From NCBI GenBank assembly GCA_020631735.1, contig CM036209.1, positions 6,113,451 through 6,177,450 on the forward strand: a stretch of DNA of 64,000 nt, given 5' to 3'. The position numbers and the translations under genes were made by a program. Positions 12,833 through 22,732 of this stretch are shown here, piece after piece (position 1 is the stretch's first letter; each line of letters begins with the position of its first letter). The stretch is from Saccharum officinarum (lineage: Eukaryota > Streptophyta > Magnoliopsida > Poales > Poaceae). The notes under the pieces are model-generated. The model was not told where the DNA came from. It was given only the letters and a program-made list of their open reading frames with translations, and searched no databases.

Positions 12833-13094
12833 CCCTCCCTCCGTATCAAATTTAGAAGTCGTTTTGGATCAGGTTTGAGTCAAACATTAAGAATATATAT
12901 TATCAATAACTTTTAAGTGGTTGAGTTTGCAAATGTAAAAATTATATAAATAGATTTGTCTTGAAAAATATTTTCATAAAAGTATACATATATCACTGTT
13001 TCATAAATATTTTTTTATAAAAATAAGAGGTTAAAATTGCGTTTTGAAGACCGTGTCGCTGTCCTAAACGACTTCTAAATTCGATATGGAGGTA
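12833..13094. mobile_element. Stowaway-like MITE with long inverted ends
   Basis: The left end CTCCCTCCGTATCAAATTTA is matched in inverse by the right end TAAATTCGATATGGAGG; the inverted match continues for about 34 bp with few mismatches. Flanking TA dinucleotides and an AT-rich core of about 260 bp support a mariner-type MITE. Confidence 0.8.
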
Positions 13095-13637
13095 TTATTA
13101 GTAATTTTTCTGCTGCATGCATGCATGACAGTGTCAGTTAGGTAGTTGCATTGTATAATGGTAGGTGATTGGCATGCGACTGAACCAAACCAACATCCGG
13201 CCTGCATTTGCGCTTCAAGCACGTGCGCATTTATATATTCACTAGCACGATACACGCGCTTCGCCGCGTGCGCACATGCTATATGCGCCCGTGGTAATTA
13301 TGTCAGACTAGTGATTTTAGCGCACATATTTTGATAGACTGTGTGTTTATGTAGGGTGATGACTGTATCATCTGTACGTTGTTCTGTTGATTTTAGTTGC
13401 ATCCGCGAACAACATTACATATATAATATAGTCTTTGCCGTGCTAGTTGTAGCGATGTACACTTAAATTTTCCACAACAAATTTATGAACTATACCAGAA
13501 TGCTTCGACCATGTCATCAGAATTATTAAGGTAAAGAAGGGTATAATGACCATGTACATGTACAAATGGATGGGCAAGGGGACAGGGCAAGGATCACGCA
13601 TTCTTTGCAAACGCATCCTGAATGCTGAATTTTGTAA

Positions 13638-13902
13638 GGCCTCGTTTAGTTCACAGAATAGGGGAGAAAAACACTGTATCAGAATTTCTGTAGCATTTCA
13701 TTTGTATTTGGTAAAAAATATTCAAATTTTGACTAATTAGGCTTAAAATGTTCGTCTCGCAAAGTACAATAAAACTGTGCAATTAGTTTTTGATTTCATC
13801 AATATTTAGTACTCCATGTATTTACCGATATTTTGATGTGACGAGGAATCTTCTTTTTACATAGTGGAATTTGGAGGAGAATTGGGGGAACTAAACAAGG
13901 GC
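13638..13902. mobile_element. Tourist-like (PIF/Harbinger) MITE with TAA target duplication
   Basis: The element begins GGCCTCGTTTAGTTC and ends GAACTAAACAAGGGC, imperfect inverted repeats. It is flanked by TAA at 13635-13637 and 13903-13905, the usual PIF/Harbinger target. A close relative lies at 33174-33436. Confidence 0.85.
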
Positions 13903-14367
13903 TAACTTGCATGCCTCCTAGGTGTTCAGAGCGGAGGAGGCGCGTATAATGTGACGGCGCACTGAGGATTTCAGTTTCCGCAGTGGTGCATGCGTAGGGC
14001 CAACGCAAGCAGACAACACGTGACGAGGACTGATTTGACGCCACATGCAACGGCTGATAAGGGCAGCATCAACCCAAGCCGTCAAGGCCATATGCCTCAG
14101 CTAAAAGGTGCAAGGCCAAGTAGGCAGCCGATGATGAGGCTGTATATCTCCTATCGCACCGTACTGCAAGATAATACGGACACCAACAGAACCACTACAC
14201 GGTGTGATCTGGAGCTTGTACGCAGACGTGGAGGTCGGGGCTAACAGCCAGCGTGTAGCGTTGGGGGTGCTCTAAGAAGCCAGCGCGGCTTCAGCATCAT
14301 GCGTCAGTAGCTGAAGAGATGCGGAGTCGCAAGCATCCTGGATGGAGGCGGATCCTTTCGCGTAGTA

Positions 14368-14590
14368 GGGCCCGGTTTGGTTTTGAGAGTTAAATTTTAA
14401 CTCTTATTATATTAAATGTTGCGGTATATGTATGGAGTATTAAATGTAGATTAATTGCATGTATATTGACACAGTTTAGAGGTTTTTCACAAGACGAATC
14501 TATTAAGCCTAATTACTCTATGATTAAAATTTTTTATCAAATAAAACGAAAATACTACGGTACAAGTTAAACTTTAATTCCTCGAACCCC
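14368..14590. mobile_element. Tourist-like MITE
   Basis: It starts GGGCCCGGTTTGG and ends near CGAACCCC. The interior contains the GACGAATCTATTAAGCCTAA stretch shared by several elements in this window. About 223 bp, non-coding; ends placed by similarity. Confidence 0.6.
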
Positions 14591-14767
14591 TTAAATGGGC
14601 AGGTGCGGCGCTGAAGCTCGTGCGCAGGAACGGGGTTGCCTGCGGCGCTACAGTGTGCGCTGTAGCGAGGGGGCACGTGGACAGGGCCATCGCTGGCTGG
14701 GAGGGAAAAGCGTCAGTACTGCACAGTAGCCAGACCGTGGAGAGGGCTCGGATTCTTTTCTCGATTA

Positions 14768-14998
14768 GGGGCCTGTTTGTTTTGAAGTACTTAAAGTTTA
14801 ACTCCCATCATATCAATATTTTCTCAAATGCATGGAGTACTAAATGTAGACTAATTGCATGTATATCGGCACAGATTAGGAGTAATTTACGAGACGAATC
14901 TATTAAGCCTAATTAGTCTCAAATTGAAAACTTTTTGTCAAATAAGACGAAAGTGCTACAACGTTTATTAAACTTTAACTTCTCAAATCAAACACCCC
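14768..14998. mobile_element. Tourist-like MITE
   Basis: It starts GGGGCCTGTTTGTTTTGAAG and ends CAAATCAAACACCCC as inverted ends. The interior is homologous to the element at 14368-14590, so two related copies lie about 180 bp apart. Confidence 0.65.
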
Positions 14999-15086
14999 TA
15001 GGATGTTCATATGGAGGCCATTTGTTTCCTCTACTCGGAATTGGAAGAATAATCTACACCTTTGCGATGCGATGCAACCTGATACG

Positions 15087-15331
15087 GAGGGTGTGTTTAG
15101 ATGGTTGTAAAGTAGGTGTAAAGTTTCTGTAGCACTTTTCGTTGTTATTTGGTAAAATTTATCCAATCATGGACTAACTAGGCTCAAAAGATTCGTCTCG
15201 ACATTTACAGACAAACTGTACAATTAGTTATTTTTTTACCTACATTTAATGCTCCATGCATGCGTCCAAAGATTTGATGTGACGGGAAATCTTGTAAAAT
15301 TTTTAGAATTTTGAAGGAACTAAACACCGCC
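15087..15331. mobile_element. Tourist-like MITE
   Basis: It starts near GGGTGTGTTTAGATGG and ends GAACTAAACACCGCC. The interior has the GGACTAACTAGGCTCAAAAG and CTCCATGCATGCGTC stretches of this MITE family. Ends are approximate. Confidence 0.6.
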
Positions 15332-17207
15332 GGAGTATAGCTTGCATCGTCAAGAGTAAGGTACAGTAGGTAGCCTCTAGTGTCGCCCCACTTAGCATTG
15401 TACTGTATTGGCCGCAAATACAGTCAGTGTCCAAAGATCGCACTAGCAACTAAATACAGTACAGCTCTGCTCCAGTGGAAACCTGGGCCTGGGATCATGT
15501 TTCATGTGGGCCATGCAGCGACTCGTTTTCCCCCCAGCCTCCAGTGTTCTTGCTATCAAGATGGGCATGGTTAGAGGTGGTTGGTGCCAGGACATTCTAA
15601 ATTCACAAGCATATCACCTCACTACCAGTACTGTGTGTATCTACTGCTTCACTTCCAATTCTTACTCCACCCTGTTGTTGAACTGCGTTGCATTGCATCG
15701 CATGCCTCCCTGCGTAGGGCGCATTTGGAACGCAAGGATTTCGCATGAATCATGCAGTGATTTCACATGAATCAATCAGTTCGCATTAAAAAAAAACACA
15801 CGAAACAGGGGGAAGGAAAAGCTCCCATGTTCAAAGAGAGCCGTAAAAAACAGAGCAGAACGCACTTGGCTTGGGATTGAAGTGCACACCAACAAACAGG
15901 AAATCTACCATCGTGTTCATGCAGGATAGGAATATAATTTTGGCATCCACAATTCTGTGGCGAGCAACGCGGCCACGGCATTGCAAGCATGTCCTGTCAG
16001 TACGTCCAAATCCTCTGCTCAAAAAAAAAGTGCGTCCAAATCCAAGTTATAGAAATGGCAGATCAGATTCGATGCGCACAAACGTCAGAAACAAACGCTG
16101 CTTTACAGAGGAATCGAATTTGCAGTTGCAGGCCCTCCTATATATATATATATATATATATGCACTTGCGGGGCACTGGGTGGAATGCACATTCTAGTTT
16201 TGTCACTTCAGCCTTGCAAAATACCTATGCACATCATGTAGCAACAAAGTCACTCATACGAGTATAGCTGGCAACATGGATACATTGGTACGAATCCACT
16301 GTGCATGCATGCATGTATGGTGGTGATCAAGTGAAGTGAGCGTGCAAACCACTTCAACTCCTCCCACTACATATGCATCCATGCATGCATGACAACTAGG
16401 GTTCCACTTCCACCACCATCATCCAAGTGCAACCCAAAACTAGCTAGAGGGAATCATACACACATCGAGAGGCCTTCCTTTGAAAGAAAAAAGGAGCGCC
16501 ATGTCAGTATCCAAAGTTCTTCGTCAGGCCGGCCTGGGCCCAACAGAAATGCTGTCTTCAAAGTTTCCAAAGCACATAAGAGGGAAAATGCAGGCAAAAG
16601 CACCATCAAAGCAAAGATATGGCTGGGCAGCTGCTTCCTGCTTTAGCCAGGGCCGTCCCAGTAATTTTAAGGGTCCTTGGGCAAGTAAGACAAAAGGGGC
16701 TAATGATAACTTTCTTATATAACGATTATATATTGTATATATTGTACTACTAATAAGAGTTATTAATTAACCAATATATAATTAGATCATAAAAAATAGC
16801 GACTGTATAAAAATTTCATGTAATATGAAATGATTTCAGTTTAGAAAGAAATTACTTGCAGCCACTCGCCACTCGATGAATTGATTAATAGATCAACTTC
16901 TGGCATGATGCCTGGTTGCCTATATGTGGATCGGAAAGACGAAAGGCAAAATGTTAGCTCAAGCAAAAACTGCACTACTGCAGTCAGCAGGTGCAGGTCT
17001 AGCCCTATAAGGCTGTAACTAAAATCATTGCAGCAGCGAAGATTACGCGATGAACGGCCACAGTCAGCAGATCACGCTAGTAAGGAAATCGCGAGGAAGG
17101 GCTGCAGAGTCGCGAGGAAGGGCTACTGCAGACAGCCACCTACGGCGGCACGGAGCCGCGGACTAGTCGCCCGTGCAGAGTGAACTATACCTGGACCTTT
17201 TACGCCA

Positions 17208-17260
<53 letters not shown>

Positions 17261-17382
17261 ATGACACACATATACTCCTGGCCCCCACCAGCAATGGGCC
17301 CATGGGCGTCGCACTGCGTGCCCCCCTCTGGGACGGGCCTGGCTTTAGCTTCCCACTTCATTTTATCATCATAGCTATCCAC
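15332..17382. other. Gene-free spacer with microsatellites
   Basis: No exon or RNA gene could be supported. It holds a TA dinucleotide run at about 16139-16161 and the hexamer microsatellite listed separately. Open frames here come from the repeats or are short and unlike known proteins. Confidence 0.5.
17209..17261. repeat. Hexanucleotide microsatellite (CATATA)n
   Basis: About nine head-to-tail copies of a CATATA/TACATA hexamer. Because six is a multiple of three and the unit has no stop codon in several frames, it creates spurious Tyr-Ile, Tyr-Thr and Tyr-Val repeat ORFs on both strands. Confidence 0.9.
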
Positions 17383-17716
17383 TGTTATGTGGTTGCTGTT
17401 GAGATTGGGAGGATTGAGGAGGATGAGAGGGGCGGCGACTGGAGCTACAGTACCCGCGGCGCTACAGTGCCGCGGTACTGTTCACGAGCTAGAGGCAGAG
17501 GGCCGGCGGCTAGGGCTGTGAGGGGCGCTGGGAACGTCGGCCGCGGGGCTTCGCCCACGGCCGGCAAGAGAGAAGGTTTTTTCTTCTAATCTCTTGCTTG
17601 ATTAGATTGATACATCTCCTCTCCTTATATAGAGAAGATGTCTTACTTGGCCTCTAAGCAAGCGACTAATTAACCTTAACGGGCTAAGGTCCAATAGGCC
17701 ATTGACTCTTCTAACA
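17383..17716 (-). repeat. Left inverted LTR-like repeat
   Basis: Reverse complement of 18672-18987 with moderate divergence and small indels. It includes TATATAAGGAGAGGAGATGT on the minus strand, a TATA-like promoter core, and a GC-rich part with the GGTACTGTAGC stretch. Confidence 0.75.
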
Positions 17717-17724
17717 CTACACCG

Positions 17725-18333
17725 ATGACGCCGGATCAGCTGACCGCGGCCATCACCGATCTCGCCCGTTCCGTCGCCGCCATCCAGTCCTACCTCGGCA
17801 TATCGCCGCTGCAACCAGCCAGCTGGCCGCTACCGCAATCGGCCGTGGCCTCTCTGCCACCGGTTTTCCCCTACGGGATGCCAAGTTACGGCACGACGCT
17901 GCTGCCAGGCACGATGCTGCTAGCGTTCCAGGACGTGCAGCCAACGGTGCAGCCAACGTTGCAGCAGATTGAGCAGCCGATGGACATCGCGACGGAGCCG
18001 GCAGGGAAGATGCTTACCTACCAGGAGTCAGCGGTGGTGCGGCTGCAGGCTGCTGCGCGCGGCCTCCTAGCGCGTCGGCGGGTGCAGGAGATGCGCGATC
18101 TGCAGCTGCAGATCCTCCAAGTTGCGCTTCGCCATGCGGAGGATCTCGATCTCGTCCGTTGTCGGGGATCTTGGCCTTGCGGTTTCCCCCACGGGCGGCG
18201 AACTCAAAGTCTGTTGCGGCGACGGTTGGGGAGGCGCTCCCCTCCTTGTCATTCTCCATCGAAAGCCCTCCACTCTTCTCTATGTGGTGCAGACCAACAG
18301 TCGTCCGGTGAGGAGAAGGCATGGGGTCATTAG
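17725..18333 (+). CDS. Gag-like ORF with one IQ motif (retroelement)
   Basis: The 202-residue ORF begins MTPDQLTAAITDLARSVAAI, a coiled-coil-like gag N-terminus. A Pro-rich linker follows. The stretch VVRLQAAARGLLARRR at about 105-119 fits the IQ consensus [ILV]QxxxRGxxxR exactly. After about residue 150 the frame runs into sequence with no recognisable domain. No protease, reverse transcriptase or integrase is present, so the element would depend on enzymes in trans. The equivalent ORF in the 28.6-kb element has two IQ motifs and a fuller gag core. Calmodulin binding is only inferred from the motif. Confidence 0.6.
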   Translation: MTPDQLTAAITDLARSVAAIQSYLGISPLQPASWPLPQSAVASLPPVFPYGMPSYGTTLLPGTMLLAFQDVQPTVQPTLQQIEQPMDIATEPAGKMLTYQESAVVRLQAAARGLLARRRVQEMRDLQLQILQVALRHAEDLDLVRCRGSWPCGFPHGRRTQSLLRRRLGRRSPPCHSPSKALHSSLCGADQQSSGEEKAWGH

Positions 18334-18671
18334 CCGGAGCACGCTGCCTAGCGTCGCCGCATTCCGCCACCGGCCGCCACGAGGGCGTCTTCGTTGTACG
18401 CTGTGGCAACCACTTCCTGGTGGCCACACATGCAATCCTTTCGTCCAGATGGTGTCCATGGGATCCAGGTGGCTACACACGTGCAGGTCCATCACGCGGA
18501 GGGTGTCCGCCGTATCTTCAGGAGTCAAAAATAAAAGAGTCGCAGTCTATTTCAGATCAATAAAATAAGCCGAGATGTAAAAGACTTGTTTTTAGGTGTT
18601 AGGTTTGTGTCTAGCAGAGTCATCGTTAAGTTGCAGCTCGAGGACGACCTGCATGTCCAGGTGGGGTATAG

Positions 18672-18987
18672 TGTTAAAAGAGTCAATGACCTATTGGGCC
18701 TTAGTCCGTTAGGATTAATTAGTCGCTTGCTTAGGGGCCAAGTAAGACCTTTTTCTCTATATAAGGAGAGGAGATGTATCAATTTAATCAAGTAAGAGAT
18801 TAGAAGAAAAAACCTTCTCTTTTACTGGCCGTGGGCGAAACTTCGTGGTCGGCGTTCCCAGCGCCCCCTCACAACCCTAGCCGCCGCCGGCCCTCTGCCT
18901 CTCTCGCGTGAACAGTACCCGCGGGTACTGTAGCTCTACCGCCGCTCCCCCCGACTCGATCCTCTCAGCCCAACGGCGTCCATAACA
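18672..18987 (+). repeat. Right LTR-like repeat
   Basis: Begins TGTTAAAAGAG after a G-rich tract and ends CATAACA. It contains CTCTATATAAGGAGAGG. Part of its sequence (GGGCCTTAGTCCGTTAGG, then TTAATTAGT) resembles the LTR at 28647-28971, suggesting the two elements belong to one wider family. Confidence 0.7.
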
Positions 18988-19664
18988 TTCACATTCTCCT
19001 TTGACACAGGAATACTTTTCTTTGATCTTCAGAGTTGCAGCAAACATGATCAATTATTAAAATTCAATTCCCTGTGCACATTAAATCGAAGGGGTGTGTA
19101 TATATTGGTGCCAGGAATGAGCATTGCACATTATACATAGCCAGAGGGCTAGATTATGCCAACATTCGTTTAGGATCTTCCCAAAATTTTCAGCACAAAT
19201 ACAAATGCCCTTGTACGATGTCTAGAAAAAATACGAATTGATGGCAGTGGATAAATATGTTTGGCCTAATAACCAAGCCAAGAAAAAGAAAAAACAGAGT
19301 AGCGTCAACTATCAACAAGATCAGAAAAAAAATAAACATGTTTCAGATTCAGGAGCACACTGTTTGCTCCATCAGCTGGCCTGTCTGGCTGTCTGCTGTG
19401 GCTTCAGTCTGCAGCTGCCTGCAGCACTTTTCCCTGAGCCAAGACCTGCTGCAGCTGCAATGGCTAATATGCAGCGAACGGACGGCTGCTAATGCTGCCA
19501 ACATGTCTGGTTTTGGTCAAATCTTATGGCCACGTGAGTGGATCAGTGATGACTCTGGAAGGAGAATAAACAAGGGAGATGTAATGTCCAACCAGCAGTT
19601 CTAAACAGTAAACACATAACTGCAAACTGAAAGTCATGGACTGTGTAGTTTTCATTGCCTCTTA
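18988..19664. other. Spacer and probable 3' UTR of the PPR-like gene
   Basis: AT-rich sequence downstream of the PPR-like stop codon. It probably includes that gene's 3' UTR near its right side. No other feature is seen. Confidence 0.4.
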
Positions 19665-22590
19665 TCATGACTCAGCAGAGGCATCTGATTTCTCATCTAA
19701 AGGGAAACCATGATCTTCAAGATTTTCAGAGGTCTCCATATTGCTTTCCTTACTGTCATCAGCTGAGAACAGAATATTAATGTTACGATTTCTAGTGTCC
19801 TAACAAATTAATTGATTTCATGCAACTGAGGGAAATACTCTAAAGATCAAACAATGCTAGTCATATATATCCTTGTAAATTAACTAAGTTCAGCATCTGA
19901 AGCAAATGGGAAATTTACAGGCATATAGTACATAATGTCTGAAGGAACTTTTCACACGAGGAATGGAAACTAACCAGATGTTTTATCAGTCTCTGTCTTT
20001 TTGGATTTGGAACCTTTCTTTCGATCATTTTGAGATGGCTTGTTGTATAAATCCTTGTATTTATCAAGCAAAGCCTTTTTCTCTTCTAGTAATCCAAGCA
20101 TTTCGTATGCATCTTCAACTTTCCGTACAATATCTTTGCTTGGAGGTTTACGACCACAAGCTTCTAGTTCTTTGAAGAGCTAAATCATCAAGAAGAGGTA
20201 GGTAAAGTATTTCATATAAGCCGTGTTGTCAAATAAAAATAGCTTATATCAGAAAGTTACAAAGTTTAGGTCCAAACCTTCACGAGCGTGTCTAGCCTAT
20301 TGTTTCGGTAGTAGATAGCCAACATAAGACGGCAGAAACGCCAAGGAACCGAATGCAGATCATGGCCTATCTTCTTCTGCCAGATTCTGTGTGCTTCCTC
20401 AGCTCTATTATCCTTCTCAAGTGCACACACTAATAGCTCATATGTTCTCATTGTATTTCCTTGCCCTTTGCTCAGCATCCATTTGACCACCTGAGTATGT
20501 AGTCACATACATTTACTTCACAGCAATTATTACAAGTCGTCCGATTAATCGCGATCATCCTAATTGGTCCCTGCTGACGGATTAGGGGCACCGTCGACTT
20601 GTACCCCCCCCCCCCCCCCCCCCCCCCCCGGTTAATCGTCCAAGTCGGTCCCATGGCGACTAGGTTCGACTAGACGACTTGCAAACATTGCTTCACAGTG
20701 CATTGATGAAAAATACAAATGAAAGCAGCTGACACTACACAATACCTGGACAATTCTATGCCATTGTTCCTCCTTCTCAAGAACTGAAAGTGCTTGCTTT
20801 AGTGAAGCCAAAGGAAAATCCTGCTCAAAGGCAACCCAAGCATCAAGGGTGCCATAAACAGCTTCTCTTGAATCTTCGAGGCTAAGAAGCTGCAGTTAGA
20901 GAATGCAGTATTTGGTAATTTTGTTGCACTAGGCAAAAGCATATAAATGACTGCAATAAACTGACAAATTTCAATATGCACAAGTGGGGTAACTTTATCC
21001 ACATTGAACAAGAACGAAGGTTATAATATGTGCACTCAGGTGGCCAGCCAAGCCAATACCAGAAGATTAATGCACTGTTTTGTTCTTTTTATACATATTA
21101 GTCATTCAAAGAAGAACCAGCAGGTGCTCACATAATCTACTTTCCTAGGTCAATAATTCATCATAAATGAATTAGCTGTTATCAGTTTTCTACCAAAACC
21201 AAGAAAATCATGTGAAATGTGAACTCACTAATATCTATTATCATGCAGGTGAAATGAAACTGTCTATCAAATGTCTTGCACAATTTGTATCTGGTAAGCA
21301 GATAATGGAATTACATGAATGCCAGAAAATGCTGTCAGTGTTTCTTTCATTGTCACTTACAATTTCCGATATATTTGTAAACACATTATTAGCATGTGTA
21401 TCATCATCATTTGAAACGTACTAGGATATTTTCGTACAGGGTAAATGAATTATATCAATACTATCTGTACATACAGTGTGGACAAGAAATTTCCTTTTCT
21501 CCGCTGAAGACAGATTTTTTCCAACAGGGCCTTCCTCCAGTTTTCTTGTGCTCTTTCGTATGCGATCAATTATCATGTCAGTATCCTGTTTAAAGAAAAA
21601 TAAACTCTTTTATCCCCACCTTATATAATGCAATGGTTCTGAAGCTAAACAAATCAACCAAACTAAAGAATCATAAATGTTTGTATGGAAGCAACCCAGA
21701 AATGCACAAGAAACTATTCAATGCAATCAGTGCATCCGAAGAATGGCGTGTATTTTGAATATCGACTAGGCTATCATGCTGAGCATTTAAAAATAATATA
21801 AGATTTATGAATAGTGATCAACCAGAAAGGAAAGACTGCCAACACAAAGTAGTAACAAAGATAAACAGAAATATTTCAGTACAAACCAAAGAGTGATCGT
21901 GTTGTGGGTACCTTCACAGGCGTAGTTGGTTCTAACTCATTCTGCTGATATATTGGATCTCTTGTAACTCTTTTGGAAGTAGAGAAATCTCTGATAGCGT
22001 GCTTGTTACATGAACCAGATACGGGCTAAACAGATGAGCCAGAGGTGCAGCTAGTTTAGGACTAATAAACAGAATTAAGGAAGAACAACTTTTTGCTTAG
22101 GATGCAGACGCGTGTACCTCTATATGCAAATCCCAGAACCTGCACAATGTAAGTAAAAAGGAAATTTTAATTGAACACTTATCTCCTTAAGAGACTATAA
22201 ACTATGAATGGAGCTAATAAAAGGGAGTACAGAGTTAGGAGCTTGCAATTTATTGTTGACAATCAAATTATACAGAAATGCAATTTCCCACCATCACAAT
22301 TCACAGATATAGACGCTTGCCACCGACGGGGAAAAGGACTAGTTTTTTTATCAATAATAACCGGAAATACTTTAGTTTCAGAGTTCAGAAAACACAGCTC
22401 GGTTTCCTCAAAATCCAAGAAAAGAAGGAAAGGGAAGCACGGTGATTTGAAAGGATAAAGACTAATGGTAGGGGACTGGGTAACCGAAGAGAAAGAACTC
22501 ACCAGTGGAGGGGGCGGGGTTGCAGGCGGCGCTGCCGGTGGAGGGCAGGCAGTGAATAGCGCGGAGGGATCGATGGAGATGCCGGAGCAT
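19665..22590 (-). CDS. PPR-like protein of the At4g18975 type, organelle-targeted
   Basis: Minus-strand exons 22025-21912, 21585-21475, 20889-20746, 20490-20278, 20179-19975 and 19762-19665 join in frame (294 residues plus stop). The protein has helical pair repeats including VVKWMLSKGQGNTMRTYELL, AEEAHRIWQKKIG, then HSVPWRF and RKPPSKDIV. These match a small PPR-superfamily subgroup (At4g18975, At1g62350) predicted in plastids. A Lys/Ser/Glu-rich tail follows. Exon 1 is probably 22590-22503, starting MLRHLHRSL as a transit peptide, followed by a 22-nt microexon 22139-22118. From this ATG the microexon is read in the wrong frame and stops; a one-base indel in exon 1 or an upstream start near 22810-22825 would restore it. 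The 5' end is therefore uncertain and function is inferred from family. Confidence 0.8.
20604..20629. repeat. C26 homopolymer
   Basis: An uninterrupted run of about 26 cytosines in an intron of the PPR-like gene, bordered by sequence with partial inverse symmetry (TAATCG on both sides). The length may be unreliable in the assembly. Confidence 0.85.
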
Positions 22591-22732
22591 GGTGGCGGCG
22601 GACGGCAGCTGAAAGCTCCTCACGGCTGCCTCTCGGTCTCGGATTGCGAGGGAAGCGGCGCGGGCGGTCGGCGAAGGCAGAGCGCCGCCACGACGGCACG
22701 AGCGGCGGCGTCGCGCTCTGCCTCTGAGAGAC

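Larger units (their letters stand above)
17383..18987 (+). mobile_element. Rearranged non-autonomous LTR element with LTR-like ends in inverted orientation
   Basis: About 334 bp at the left (17383-17716) is the reverse complement of about 316 bp at the right (18672-18987). Both run from TGTTA to CATAACA, which is TG..CA as in an LTR. The right copy follows a G-rich tract (GGTGGGG) that could be a polypurine tract, as expected of a 3' LTR. The left copy is inverted relative to a normal 5' LTR, and no primer-binding site lies between it and the ORF, which starts 9 bp further on. Internal sequence resembles the 28.6-kb element: IQ motif ORF and a shared CCATGGGATCCAGGTGG stretch. A transposon with long terminal inverted repeats carrying captured gag is an alternative. 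Confidence 0.6.

Noticed and set aside
16640..16730. Possible hAT-like relic starting CAGGGCCGTCCCAG
   Set aside because: No matching inverted end or target duplication was found nearby.
17123..17589. Frames of 60-138 codons with Tyr-Ile, Tyr-Thr, Cys-Ile or Tyr-Val repeats
   Set aside because: They arise from reading the hexamer microsatellite, whose period is a multiple of three.
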